In this document: positions 10,811-19,584 of the stretch, piece by piece
Numbering within the stretch: the stretch's first letter is position 1
Layout: every line of letters starts with the position of its first letter
Source of the DNA: Merluccius polli
Taxonomy: Eukaryota > Chordata > Actinopteri > Gadiformes > Merlucciidae
Direction: 5' to 3'
DNA: 64,000 bases
Assembly: GCA_030340625.1 (NCBI GenBank)
Contig: JAOPHQ010001994.1
Coordinates: forward strand, 124,001-188,000
Notes under the pieces: generated by a model
The model's database searches: none
What the model saw: the letters and a program-made list of their open reading frames with translations, nothing else
Told to the model about the DNA's origin: nothing
Made by a program: the position numbers and the translations under genes

Positions 10811-11636
10811 CTTCCGACCTCACCACAGTACAGAAACAGCTCTTATTAGAGTGCTAAATGATATTAGGTTAAACACTGACTCAGGCAAGGTGTCAGTTCT
10901 GGTCCTGTTGGATCTCAGTGCTGCCCTGTGGCACTGAGATCCACTGACACTGTGGATCACAGTATATTGTTGAACAGGTTGGAAACTTGGGCAGGACTCA
11001 GCGGAACAGTCCTAGAATGGTTCAGGTCCTACTTGGAAGAGCAGAGTTATTTTGTGACCATTGGAAGTTATGAATCCAATCGAATGGCTATGACATGTGG
11101 AGTTCCTCAGGGGTCAGTTCTTGGACCCCTTCTGTTCAGTCTATATATGCTGCCTTTGGGTCAAGTTCTGCAGAACTCTAATGTAGACTATCACAGTTAT
11201 GCAGATGACACGCAGATATACATAGCACTGTCCTCAGATGACTACAGTCCAATACAGTCATTGTGTCACTGTTTAGAGCAAGTAACAAATTGGATGAACC
11301 AAAATTATCTTCAATTAAATCAGGACAAAACTGAGGTCATTGTTTTTGACAATAAAGAGAAGAGGATTGCTGTCAGTAAACATCTCGAGTCACTCTCTCT
11401 AAAAACTAGGGACCAAGTCAGAAACCTTGGCGTGCTGATAGACTCAGATTTGACCTTCAGCAGTCATATCAAATCCATCACCAAAACAGCCTTCTATCAG
11501 CTTAAGAACATATCCAGAGTGAAGGGTTTTATGTCTCAAACAGACCAGGAGAAGTTGATTCATGCTTTCATCTCCAGTAGACTCGACTACTGTAACGGTC
11601 TTCTGACTGGACTCCCACAAAAAAGCATTAAACAGC

Positions 11637-12158
11637 TAGCCTGGCAAGCCAGACCCACATCAGAAAGATGTAAGGTCTGGCGCAGCTCCATTGGCAGTGT
11701 GGGCGGGATAAACGGTTGTCTTTCAAGTTCCCTCTGCACGCAATAGGATAGCGCTACAACCAATCAGAGCAACGAAGAAGGTGACGTAGTCAGAGCCGTC
11801 GCTCTGACTACGTAATTAATCAAAACTCCGAATACATATTTATTTTCGAGGAAAGACTATAGTGCCGTTCTTTGTTCTTTTCTCAAATAAAATGTTAACT
11901 TCAAGTCTTGAAGAGTCGCGGCCAAAGCCGACTCGAAAGACAGCCGTTCGCCAGCAGCAGCAGCCATGTTTACCTCTAACACGGAACCGTCGCAACTCTG
12001 TCGTCATGGTAGCCCGGCTTTCAACTCCGCCCTTCACGCTGTGATTGGTCTGACATACTTTGTGTTTCCAGCACCAAAAAGCCGACGGAGCCGTGCTAGA
12101 CCTACCTAGCTGCCAAATAAATTTGCTGCCGCTAGGGGGTGTCTAGAGTTCTAGGCTA
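11637..12158. mobile_element. MITE of the TAGCCTGG family
   Basis: Begins TAGCCTGGCAAGCC and ends TTCTAGGCTA; flanked by the 9-bp direct repeat TTAAACAGC (11628-11636 and 12159-12167), with L2 ORF2 continuing on both sides. Its right part ('ccgtcgcaactctgtcgtcatgg') recurs inverted near 46165-46200. A 9-bp TSD fits Mutator-like elements, but no transposase is available to prove it. Reading frames inside are not genes. Confidence 0.8.
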
Positions 12159-12609
12159 TTAAACAGCTGCAGCTCATTCAAAATGCTGCAGCTCGAGTTT
12201 TAACCAGAACAGAGATCAGAGCACATTACTCCAGTTCTAAAGTCTTTACACTGGCTCCCAGTCAGCTATAGAATAGATTTTAAAGTTCTGCTACTGGTCT
12301 ACAAATCACTGAATGGTTTAGGTCCAGAATACATGAATGACATCTTAGTAGAATACAAACCCAGTAGGGCTCTGAGATCTACTGACTCAGGTCAGATAGT
12401 GGAGCCCAGAGTTCAAACTAAACATGGTGAAGCAGCTTTTAGCTGTTATACTGCACAAAACTGGAACAAACTACCAGCTGAACTGAAATCAGCCCCAACT
12501 GTGAACATTTTTAAATCCAGGTTAAAAACACTTCTCTTCTCCTGTGCTTATGATTGAGCTTGTTCTGCTCTATTATAGTATTTTATTTCTTTCTATTTAT
12601 TTTTTTTAT

Positions 12610-12690
12610 TTCAATTCTTACTGTTATGTAAAGCGCATTGAGTTGCCATTGTGTATGAAATGCGCTATATAAATAAAGCTGCCTTGCCTT
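12610..12690 (+). repeat. L2 3' tail
   Basis: 'gtaaagcgcattgagttgcc', then 'gcgctatataaataaag' and short 'gccttgcctt' repeats. This is the conserved fish L2 3' end, thought to be recognised by the element's own reverse transcriptase. Confidence 0.8.
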
Positions 12691-14384
12691 GCCTAGGCCT
12701 TTATAGCAGTAGGCCCTATAGGACTTTATAGCAGTGGCCTATTTGATGTATAATATGATTTTTGCTATTCAGAAATATCCCAATGGTGCACTTCAACAAA
12801 AGAATATCTTTCAGGTGAATCTCCATCAAGAAGTTGTAGTTTATATTGTGAATATATGGTTAACAAATGTTGTTCATAACCTAAAGCCAATGTAGGCTAT
12901 ATTAACATATGCAATATACTGTATGTTGCCACAATCTGTATGAGGTAGTTATGGAAATGAAGGACACATGAATAATTATAACACTCACTGTCTCCCGTGT
13001 TCATGTGAATACTATCACTATTCCTATAATGACCCCTTTTCATCTTCAAGTCGACGTCCTGGGGAGAGAACTTCCACTCAGCCTTTGAGAGGGCAAACCA
13101 TGAGGAACACCTATTTAGTGGGTAGTTTAGTTGATTTAAGATACTAAAATGCATCTTATCCATTAAAATATATTTTATTGTAGTACAACAGGGACTACAA
13201 GATACATTTTTTTTACTAACATAGGATAAGAATAAAAGTCTTCAGCTGCCGTCATAACCTCACTCTTCAGCCATGACAAATGTGGGAGACACACCATGAA
13301 CGGTTTAAGAAAAGTCATTTATTGAATAAACCGTTGGTGTGCATGTGACCCCATGGCCCATTCATTTTCTGATGATACAGAATTCCATGTCTTTGAGTCG
13401 TGAAATTACAATATGGACAGCAATAGGTGTCCACCAAAGGGATATCTGGGTCCTCTGTTATGAAATGGGTGGCGTGCTGCTGAGACAATTATATCAAAAG
13501 ACAAAGATCATTAGATGCTAATTCATGCACAAAATAAGATAATTCTATCGACATTTTTGTTAGCAATAAAGTAAATGGCTAGCATAATGTACCACGCTTA
13601 TGTAGCAATTGTGCTAGTTAAGCTTTAAAAAAAACGATCATATGGAATGGATAGGAATCCACGGCAGCCGATTCAGCTTATAAAATCAACACAATTAGCG
13701 TTAATCCTTCTTAACAGAGTTTGCTTTGTTACCGTTACTGTGTGTTCACACCAAACAAGTTCAAGTAAACACAACATGCCAGTATGCGGGGCAAGTCAGC
13801 TGAGACTGTGCTCCCTTGGTTTATAGTCAAGCACAACAGATAGCTGTAATTAAGTAACAGACATATTTTAATTTGCGTTTGGTGTGAACCCAGCTTTGAC
13901 GTTACAGCTCGGTTAACAGTAACGTTAATTAACGATAACCCAACGTTTCTTGAGGTGTAACATAGTTATCTAGAAGCACCTGTTGAGTAACATTAACATT
14001 AACAACAAAAGGGAAATAGGCAGACAAATTGTTAAATTAAATTGCATTTAACAGACACGCACGTTAAATGTTTTAACCACTAACGCTAACCTACAGTTTA
14101 ACTTCATAACAACAATTCTCTGCAATAACACGTGTTTAACTCTTCATTACATGTGAATGAGGCTTACTGCCCGACATGATGGACTTTCAGTCTTCCTTCT
14201 TCTCAACCGGAAAAGGTATGCGCAGTATGATTGTGGGCGTGGCTGGACCTTTCTAGGCGGGGCTTGATGTCATGCTCCGCCTTCCCGCAGGCCGCAGCCG
14301 TTACCTTCTCGAACTATGAGGGTTCGAGGAGACGCAGTTGGATAGCGCAATACGCAGTTACCGCTTAAGACAGTAAATTCAATA
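12691..14384. other. Mostly non-coding; one possible minus-strand exon
   Basis: A minus-strand stretch 13480-13331 follows a possible acceptor (ctcag). It reads QHATHFITEDPDIPLVDT, then a zinc-finger-like C-C-x2-C with later histidines, and stops beside an AATAAA near 13325. It has exon-like composition but no partner exon was found. 14160-14340 is GC-rich with 'gggcgtggctggacc'. Nothing else is supported. Confidence 0.3.
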
Positions 14385-14466
14385 GTGTTACATTTACTCC
14401 TATAGAGTTGATTTTAACACTGTTTGGGATAACATATGGTCCCATTCCCGTGTTAATTCTCCAGTG
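14385..14466. repeat. AACACT/AGTGTT-rich terminal segment (left half)
   Basis: Contains 'aatagtgtt', 'tttaacactg' and 'gtgttaattct' and ends CAGTG just before the pogo insertion. The sequence resumes at 30261 with more of the same hexamers. It resembles subterminal repeats of a CACTA-type transposon; which element it belongs to is an inference. Confidence 0.4.
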
Positions 14467-15252
14467 TAGGAGACCAGGGACAGTTGTAACACTTTTTGCA
14501 ATTTTTAGCAATACATCAAAAACCATTTACACTGGAATAACCAATTTGTTATATTATAAACTTCAATCTGTCAGCTGCTGAAATAATGTATTTAAGTGGC
14601 TTTATGAATATATGTACAGGTTGCAAAATTGATTTTAATAAAGTCTTTCCACTGTTACAACTGTCCCAGTGTACAGGGACGGTTGTAACACGTGTCAGGG
14701 ACGGTTGTAACGTGTCTAAAATACACATAATGAATCAATCATATAATCAAAATAGAAAATATTATTTATCAGTCATGTTATTGTGACTATTAATTTCATG
14801 TTTTTAAGTAATGATTACCTTTTTTTTCATACTACATGACAAAAAAGAGGTGAAGCCATCAAATTATAATGCAAGAAAATGATTTAATGTGTAGAAAACC
14901 TCAAAAAAGTTTAAACATGAACCCAAACATTCTCAACAACAGACAGAAGCTGTGTCCCAATTCATTCCATGCATGCTTCGAAGTACGCATCCTTCGCGGC
15001 CTTCGAAGGATGCGTACTTCTGAGGGTCCTTCGAAGGCCGCATCAACCGTTGTTAAATGAGACGGTCTAGCCTTCGAAGCATTTCCTGGTTGCGTCACCA
15101 GCTGCGTCACCAGCTGTGACGCGGGAAAATAAAGGAAGAAGAAGAAAGACGAGCAAAAAAAGACATTCTCACACAGCTATTGAAGAGCCAAAAAACGAAA
15201 AAATAAAGACATGGAAGAAATTCCCGACACGTTTTTAATTTTATTTATAATC

Positions 15253-16887
15253 ATGTTGCTGATGGAGGAAGGGGAGAAGCGGCTCCGTCTCCGCCGGCGC
15301 CGCCTCGTATATCTGCGGACAGGGGACCGAGAGGTAAACCTGTTATTTTAACCCACAGTAATGTTACCATTATGTTATCATTACCATTATTAGCTAGTTA
15401 ACAGTTAGGGGTAATTAACATACCAATACATTACGTTAATGCTAGACATAAACTGTAGATCGGCTCATAATGCCATATAACCTGAATAATTCATTAATAT
15501 TTAAAGAACCCTGACCTTAATTTAATATTATTTATTTTGTCACGAATCATCAAAACTACATGTGAAGCCTAGATAGACTGATAAGTGGGTCGGTAAACAG
15601 GTTTTGCATTATCTATCAACGCTCTAAAATGAACTAGAATTATCTTGGAATTACTTAACTGGAATTATCTTATTAACTAAAATTATGTAGCTATTGTTTA
15701 ATTAACCATTTTTCTTCTCCCGTTCTTCCCCTCCTTTTCCCAATCCAGACCAGACCCCTGTACTGCAGGATCAACCTGGCGGTGCCTGTCCTGGACACAT
15801 TTTTCAATCATGGCGACACCAGGCAGGACTTCAGGCTGAGCAGAGAGTCCCTGGCAGTGCTGCTGAACCTTCTCCACCAGAATCGGAGACATGGATGGAA
15901 TGCCACAATAGAGACCTTGGTGTTCCTGTTCTGGCTGGCGAGTGGGGCATCATACAGGGTGGTCTCAAGGGTGTTTGGGATGCCTGGCTCCACTGTCCAC
16001 CGTATCGTCCACCGAGTTACTGGGGAGGTGGTGGCCATTCGCCACAAGGTCATCCACTTCCCCAAGACCGCTGAAGACCTGGCGGCAGTAACTCGTGGGT
16101 TTGCAGGGCTGGCAAGACACAGAGCCTTTTTAAAGGCTGCTGGAGCGATCGACGGCTGCCATGTTAGGATCAAGCCACCAAGCGGCCCTGATGGTCACTG
16201 CTACCTGAACAGGAAACTGTTTTCATCAATTATCCTACAGGCAGTTTGTGACCATCAGGGCCGCTTTGTGGACGTGTACGTGGGCTGGCCGGGGTCCGTG
16301 CATGACTCCAGAGTACTCCGGCACAGCCCACTGTACAGACAGGCTGTTTACCCTCCTCCAGGGCACTTCATCCTTGCAGACGGCGGGTACCCGTGCCTTC
16401 AGCATCCACTCCCCCTCATCACTCCCTACAAGCGGCCGTTGCAAGGTGTGGGACCCCAGCGATACAATGGCCATCATTCCAGGGCACGCTCAATCATTGA
16501 GCGTGCCTTTGGAATGATGAAGACCAGGTTCCGGGCAATCTTTTTGCAAGCGCTGGAGGTGCACCACACCTTTGTGCCTCAGGTACGTCATCACACAACA
16601 GGCTTCTACTTTACCTTTGAGTAGGCTACTGAAGTGAATCACAATTAATGAATAAGGTTTTTACATTGCAGGTCATAACAGCATGTGCCGTCCTGCACAA
16701 CATTTGCCTGGGGGTGGGTGACATCATGCCCCCAGAGGATGAACTGCAGGACGCCATGCCAGAGGATGAGGGGGAGAATGGGCTGGAGAATGGGCTGGAG
16801 GCCGTCAGTGGTGCTCCGTGGCGGGACCGGCTGTCTGTAGAGGTGTCTGCCCTGGAGGAGGTTAACCCTGACCATGATTATCTTTAG
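15253..16887 (+). CDS. HARBI1-like DDE transposase, copy 1 (3 exons, intact)
   Basis: Exons 15253-15333, 15749-16582 and 16672-16887, all joined in phase 0 with GT-AG introns. They give 376 aa, typical for the family. Exon 1 is a basic Leu/Arg-rich N-terminus; exon 2 holds a helix-turn-helix ('SRVFGMPGSTVHRIVHRV') and the DDE_4 nuclease: D162 in 'AIDGCHV', D213 in 'GSVHDSRV', E278 in 'SIIERAFGMMK'. Exon 3 adds 'AVLHNICL' and an acidic tail with a tandem ENGL duplication absent from copy 2. The enzyme cuts and re-inserts the element, normally with the Myb-like partner that brings it to the nucleus. The start ATG in exon 1 was chosen because it opens a clean exon shared by both copies. Confidence 0.85.
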
Positions 16888-16966
16888 TTGGCAAGTAAAA
16901 TAATTTTAAAGCCATTATTCCTATTTAAAGTGTTTTGTAGATAGTTTTTAAAAAAAAATAATAATT

Positions 16967-16967
<1 letters not shown>

Positions 16968-17021
<54 letters not shown>

Positions 17022-17022
17022 C
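16968..17022. repeat. (TTA)n microsatellite
   Basis: About 18 perfect ATT/TTA units just downstream of the transposase. The equivalent tract in copy 2 (42534-42569) is shorter. Confidence 0.95.
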
Positions 17023-17040
17023 TTTCTTAAACATTCTTAG

Positions 17041-17230
17041 TGACATGGCAGTCGTCGATCAAGTCAGCCCTGCAAACCCACTTGATGGACGATGTGGTGG
17101 ACATTGGAGACCAGACCCCCAAACACCCTGAATGATGCCCAGATGATGTCCCACTACAGAAGGTATTTATTGTGGCATTCCATCCAGCCCAGCAGCACTG
17201 CCAGGGACTCCTCCTCAGCCTATTGTACAT
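17041..17230 (-). pseudogene. Eroded antisense relic of the Harbinger transposase exon 2
   Basis: The plus strand here is collinear with the antisense of this element's own transposase (about 16165 down to 15840), with deletions. Matching blocks in order: 'catggcag(t/c)cgtcgatc', 'agccctgcaaacccac', 'ggacgat..ggtggaca.tggag', 'cccaaacaccct', 'tattgtggcattccatcca', 'cagcagcactgccaggga'. The relic is therefore inverted relative to the intact gene 500 bp upstream. Copy 2 has it too (42322-42513), so it belongs to the family's structure. Confidence 0.8.
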
Positions 17231-17760
17231 TGTGGAGTGTGTGTTGTTGATGGCTGGTTTACAGCCTCACCTGGCCTGAGTCAGACTAATTGGACTCTGG
17301 CTGGGTGGGGCTGCACACTGGGTGCATGAGCAATCATGGCACCCAGGATAAACCAGCCATCAACACACACACTCGAGGAGGAGCGACCCTGCTACACTGG
17401 CGCCCAACGTGGGGCTCCTCCTCCACCAGCCGCAGTAGAGGACAGCCACCGCAACACCAGCTCCTCCTGAACGGCCAGCGAAGGAGCGGGGAGGCAGCAC
17501 AGCTACCACCACCGGCAGCACAGCTACCACCACCGGCAGCCGTCTGCTGCTAGCCTCCCCTGGATCCAGCCTGGAGCAGCCCAGGCCAGCCGCCCCTCTG
17601 CCAGGGGACCAGGAGAACAAGGCCCCATGCTCCAGGAGGAGATGGGAGGGGGGGATCGTGCACCAGTGCCCTGGTGGACCTGTTCCAGGCCCTCCGAGGA
17701 GCTACCTCTGCGGCCCAGCTGTCAACGGCCCAACGGCATTCATCAAAGTTTATATATTAA
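17231..17760 (+). repeat. Captured LTR-retrotransposon fragment with primer-binding site
   Basis: 17231 starts TGTGGAGTGTG and the block ends GCTACA at 17396. After one base comes TGGCGCCCAACGTGGGGC (17398-17415), an exact 18-nt tRNA-Lys(1,2) primer-binding site. The LTR end, one-base spacer and site match the Gmr1-like element at 51239-51263 ('tgctacagtggcgccc'). The LTR-like part also contains a 23-bp inverted repeat ('gatggctggttta'/'taaaccagccatc'). CAG-rich GC leader-like sequence follows. Copy 2 holds the same block with a 36-bp deletion that removes most of the primer site. Confidence 0.65.
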
Positions 17761-18138
17761 AATTCAATATGCTGTTATAGAAAATGTATATAAATTATAA
17801 AAAAGTGTTTATTTTTTTAGGTATGGCAACCCTGTAAAGAGTCCATTTTTATTTATTTTTTTATTTTTTTGTGTATGTGGAGGGTGTGTGTTGTTCATGT
17901 TATTTATAGTTAGGGTTAGGAATAAATGAATGAAAAAATAAAATAAAATAAAACATATATATATATATATATAAATATTAAATCCCTTGTTGTTCTTGAA
18001 CCGTAGCACTTTATGCTGTTTTCTAATCCTGTTATAAATTGTACTTGAGTTGTTAATACTAAATGGAATAGACAACGTGTAACAATTAACAATAGTTTAA
18101 TTTTATAACAAACAAGAAAAATAACTACAAAAAGAATT
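17761..18138. repeat. AT-rich spacer between the Harbinger genes
   Basis: Non-coding AT-rich sequence with a short (AT)n run at 17956-17974. It carries the 3' ends of both convergent genes; the equivalent spacer in copy 2 has a longer (AT)n tract at 41503-41540. Confidence 0.7.
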
Positions 18139-19331
18139 TATTTATTTACAATTTTCTCCAAGAGAGAGAAGAGTCTGTCCATTCTCTCCTTACTCTCCTT
18201 CTCCCTCCTCTCCTCTGCCTCCCTCTGCATTTTCATGTCCTCTTTCATTAAGCTTAGGAGGTCATCCTCCCTCCTCCTCCTCTTTTTTTTGGCCCTGGCT
18301 GGCTCTCCTCCAACTCCTCCTCCTCATCCCCACCTCCCTGCTGGTCACCCACTGCACTTGGCCCTGGTGTGTCCTCAGGGATGGAGGCAATTAGGACAGG
18401 GGGGGGCAATAGAAGGCCTCTGTCCTAATGCCTCATCCATGAGGACAAACCAGGGCCAATTGGCAGCAGTGGGCTTCCCGCTAGTTCCCTCCCCTGTGCC
18501 TGGATATTTGCAGTCCTAATGCAGTGGAAATCAATCACGTCAGCAATTTTCAGCAAAGTATTTAGTAACTTGCATGGGTAAAACAAATCCAAACCTACTT
18601 TATACTTCTTTTTCAAATTGTCCCAATTGCCCCATTGTTTTTGGCCTGGTGGGGCTGGACCTTCCCCCCCAGGCCCATATTTTCCAGAATTATTCTAAAC
18701 ACAGAGAAGCAAGAGAAAAGGTAAACACGAGATCACATTAACACAGGGATGCAAAGATTTACAAAAAGGGATATCAGCCTTACCTCCAACCCACTGTGGC
18801 GGAGTGCTTCGCCCCTGTAAAAAGGATGTCGTTCTGGCATCGTATCTTGATAAAATTCTCGGTCTGCTCCTTGCTCCCTAAAACAAAATGAAATGTCAAC
18901 AGACAAAAGGGTTATATAGCAAAAAAAAAGATCATAATAATGATAATAATGAAGTATAACATAATAGTGATAATCCTAAACGTAGCTCTTTATTCAATCC
19001 AATCGTTTAACTGGAGTTTGCAGTCTGGAAATAAAGCAGGGATAATAAAAGTAATAAAATATAAGTAATCAGTAAAAGTATAGGAAGTAGTAATAAGTAA
19101 AAGTAATTAAATATAAACCCAATACTTACATTTAAAAGTAAAATCATCGCCGTAAAAGTCATTAAATATATACCCAATACTTACATTTAAATGTAAAATC
19201 ATCGCCGTAAAAGTCATTAAATATATACCCAATACTTACATTTAAATGTAAAATCATCGCCGTAAAAGTCATTAAATATATACCAAATACTTACATTTAA
19301 ATGTAAAATCCTCGCCGCTTGGTGTCGCCAT
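18139..19331 (-). pseudogene. Myb/SANT-like Harbinger partner, copy 1 (frameshifted)
   Basis: Exons by comparison with copy 2: 19295-19331 (MATPSGEDFTFK), 18784-18877 (KEQTENFIKIRC...), 18599-18694, 18139-18515. Exon 1 uses a canonical GTAAGT donor. Exon 3 is 96 bp against 88 in copy 2, from an 8-bp insertion in 'caatggggcaattggg'. Exon 4 differs by homopolymer indels in an A-run and a G-run. The protein should therefore be broken, although the transposase in the same copy is intact. The family protein binds the element ends and helps move the transposase into the nucleus. Confidence 0.7.
19137..19320 (-). repeat. Four 55-bp tandem units carrying a 5' splice site
   Basis: 'aaatcatcgc' (or 'aaatcctcgc') recurs exactly every 55 bp at 19141, 19196, 19251 and 19306. 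On the minus strand each unit contains 'tttaaat|gtaagtat', so the exon 1 end and its donor are repeated four times. Copy 2 has three units. Confidence 0.9.
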
Positions 19332-19584
19332 TATGCCTTTTCCCGCCTCTGAACAGCGACGCGCAAAGGATTTTGGGATATACGAGGCCGCGAAGGATAG
19401 ATGCGATGCATCCTCCAAAAGAGGGAAAAGAAGTGCGCATTTGAAGTACGCATTCGAAGGAGTCTGCGAATTGGGACAGCCTTCGCGCAGCGTTGTGACG
19501 TAAGCGCCCTTCGAATGCGCACTTCGAAGCATGCATTCCGTGAATTGGGACACAGCTAGAGAGGGCGTGGGGGGCTCGGTAGGC

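Larger units (their letters stand above)
6324..12556 (+). pseudogene. L2 ORF2 (endonuclease-reverse transcriptase), interrupted
   Basis: 6324-7541 encodes an APE-type endonuclease: 'LNIRSLVNKS', 'LSETWL', 'IIYRPPRYSG', 'GDFNIHVDN', 'HTLDLVIS', 'LSDHF'. 8712-9337 continues with the linker and RT start ('NYRPISNLPFIAKIVEK', 'FQSGFRP'). 10811-11636 carries the RT core with 'GVPQGSVLGPLLF' and the catalytic 'YADDTQIY'. 12159-12556 holds the C-terminus ending 'RLKTLLFSCAYD'. Breaks: three transposon insertions plus a hairpin-forming insertion at about 10910-10942 that replaces the conserved 'AFDTVDH' start and brings a stop. In life this enzyme nicks target DNA and primes reverse transcription there. 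Confidence 0.85.
4530..12690 (+). mobile_element. L2-clade LINE retrotransposon, near full length, three insertions
   Basis: Order: 5' UTR, ORF1 with an SGNH/esterase-like domain, ORF2 with endonuclease and reverse transcriptase, and a short 3' tail ending in repeated 'gccttgcctt' after 'gcgctatataaataaag'. Removing the insertions at 7542-8706, 9338-10810 and 11637-12158 leaves about 5 kb, a normal L2 length. Both ORFs carry stops and frameshifts, so it is dead. The 5' boundary is approximate. Confidence 0.85.
14948..19557 (+). mobile_element. PIF/Harbinger transposon, autonomous, copy 1
   Basis: Ends AGCTGTGTCCCAATTCA...TGAATTGGGACACAGCT, with flanking 3-bp AGA at 14945-14947 and 19558-19560. 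Harbingers make 3-bp duplications. It encodes a plus-strand HARBI1-like transposase and a minus-strand Myb/SANT-like partner, the standard two-gene layout. Length 4610 bp. Subterminal segments hold repeated 'ccttcgaagg'-like palindromes. It is nearly the same as copy 2 at 39495-44564 in the opposite orientation. Confidence 0.9.

Noticed and set aside
15808..16477. Minus-strand frames opposite the Harbinger transposase
   Set aside because: Antisense shadows of a conserved DDE gene; the same shadows appear opposite copy 2.
17290..17553. Frames in the CAG-rich part of the Harbinger interior
   Set aside because: Low-complexity Pro/Gln/Arg frames over the captured LTR leader; not conserved between the two copies.
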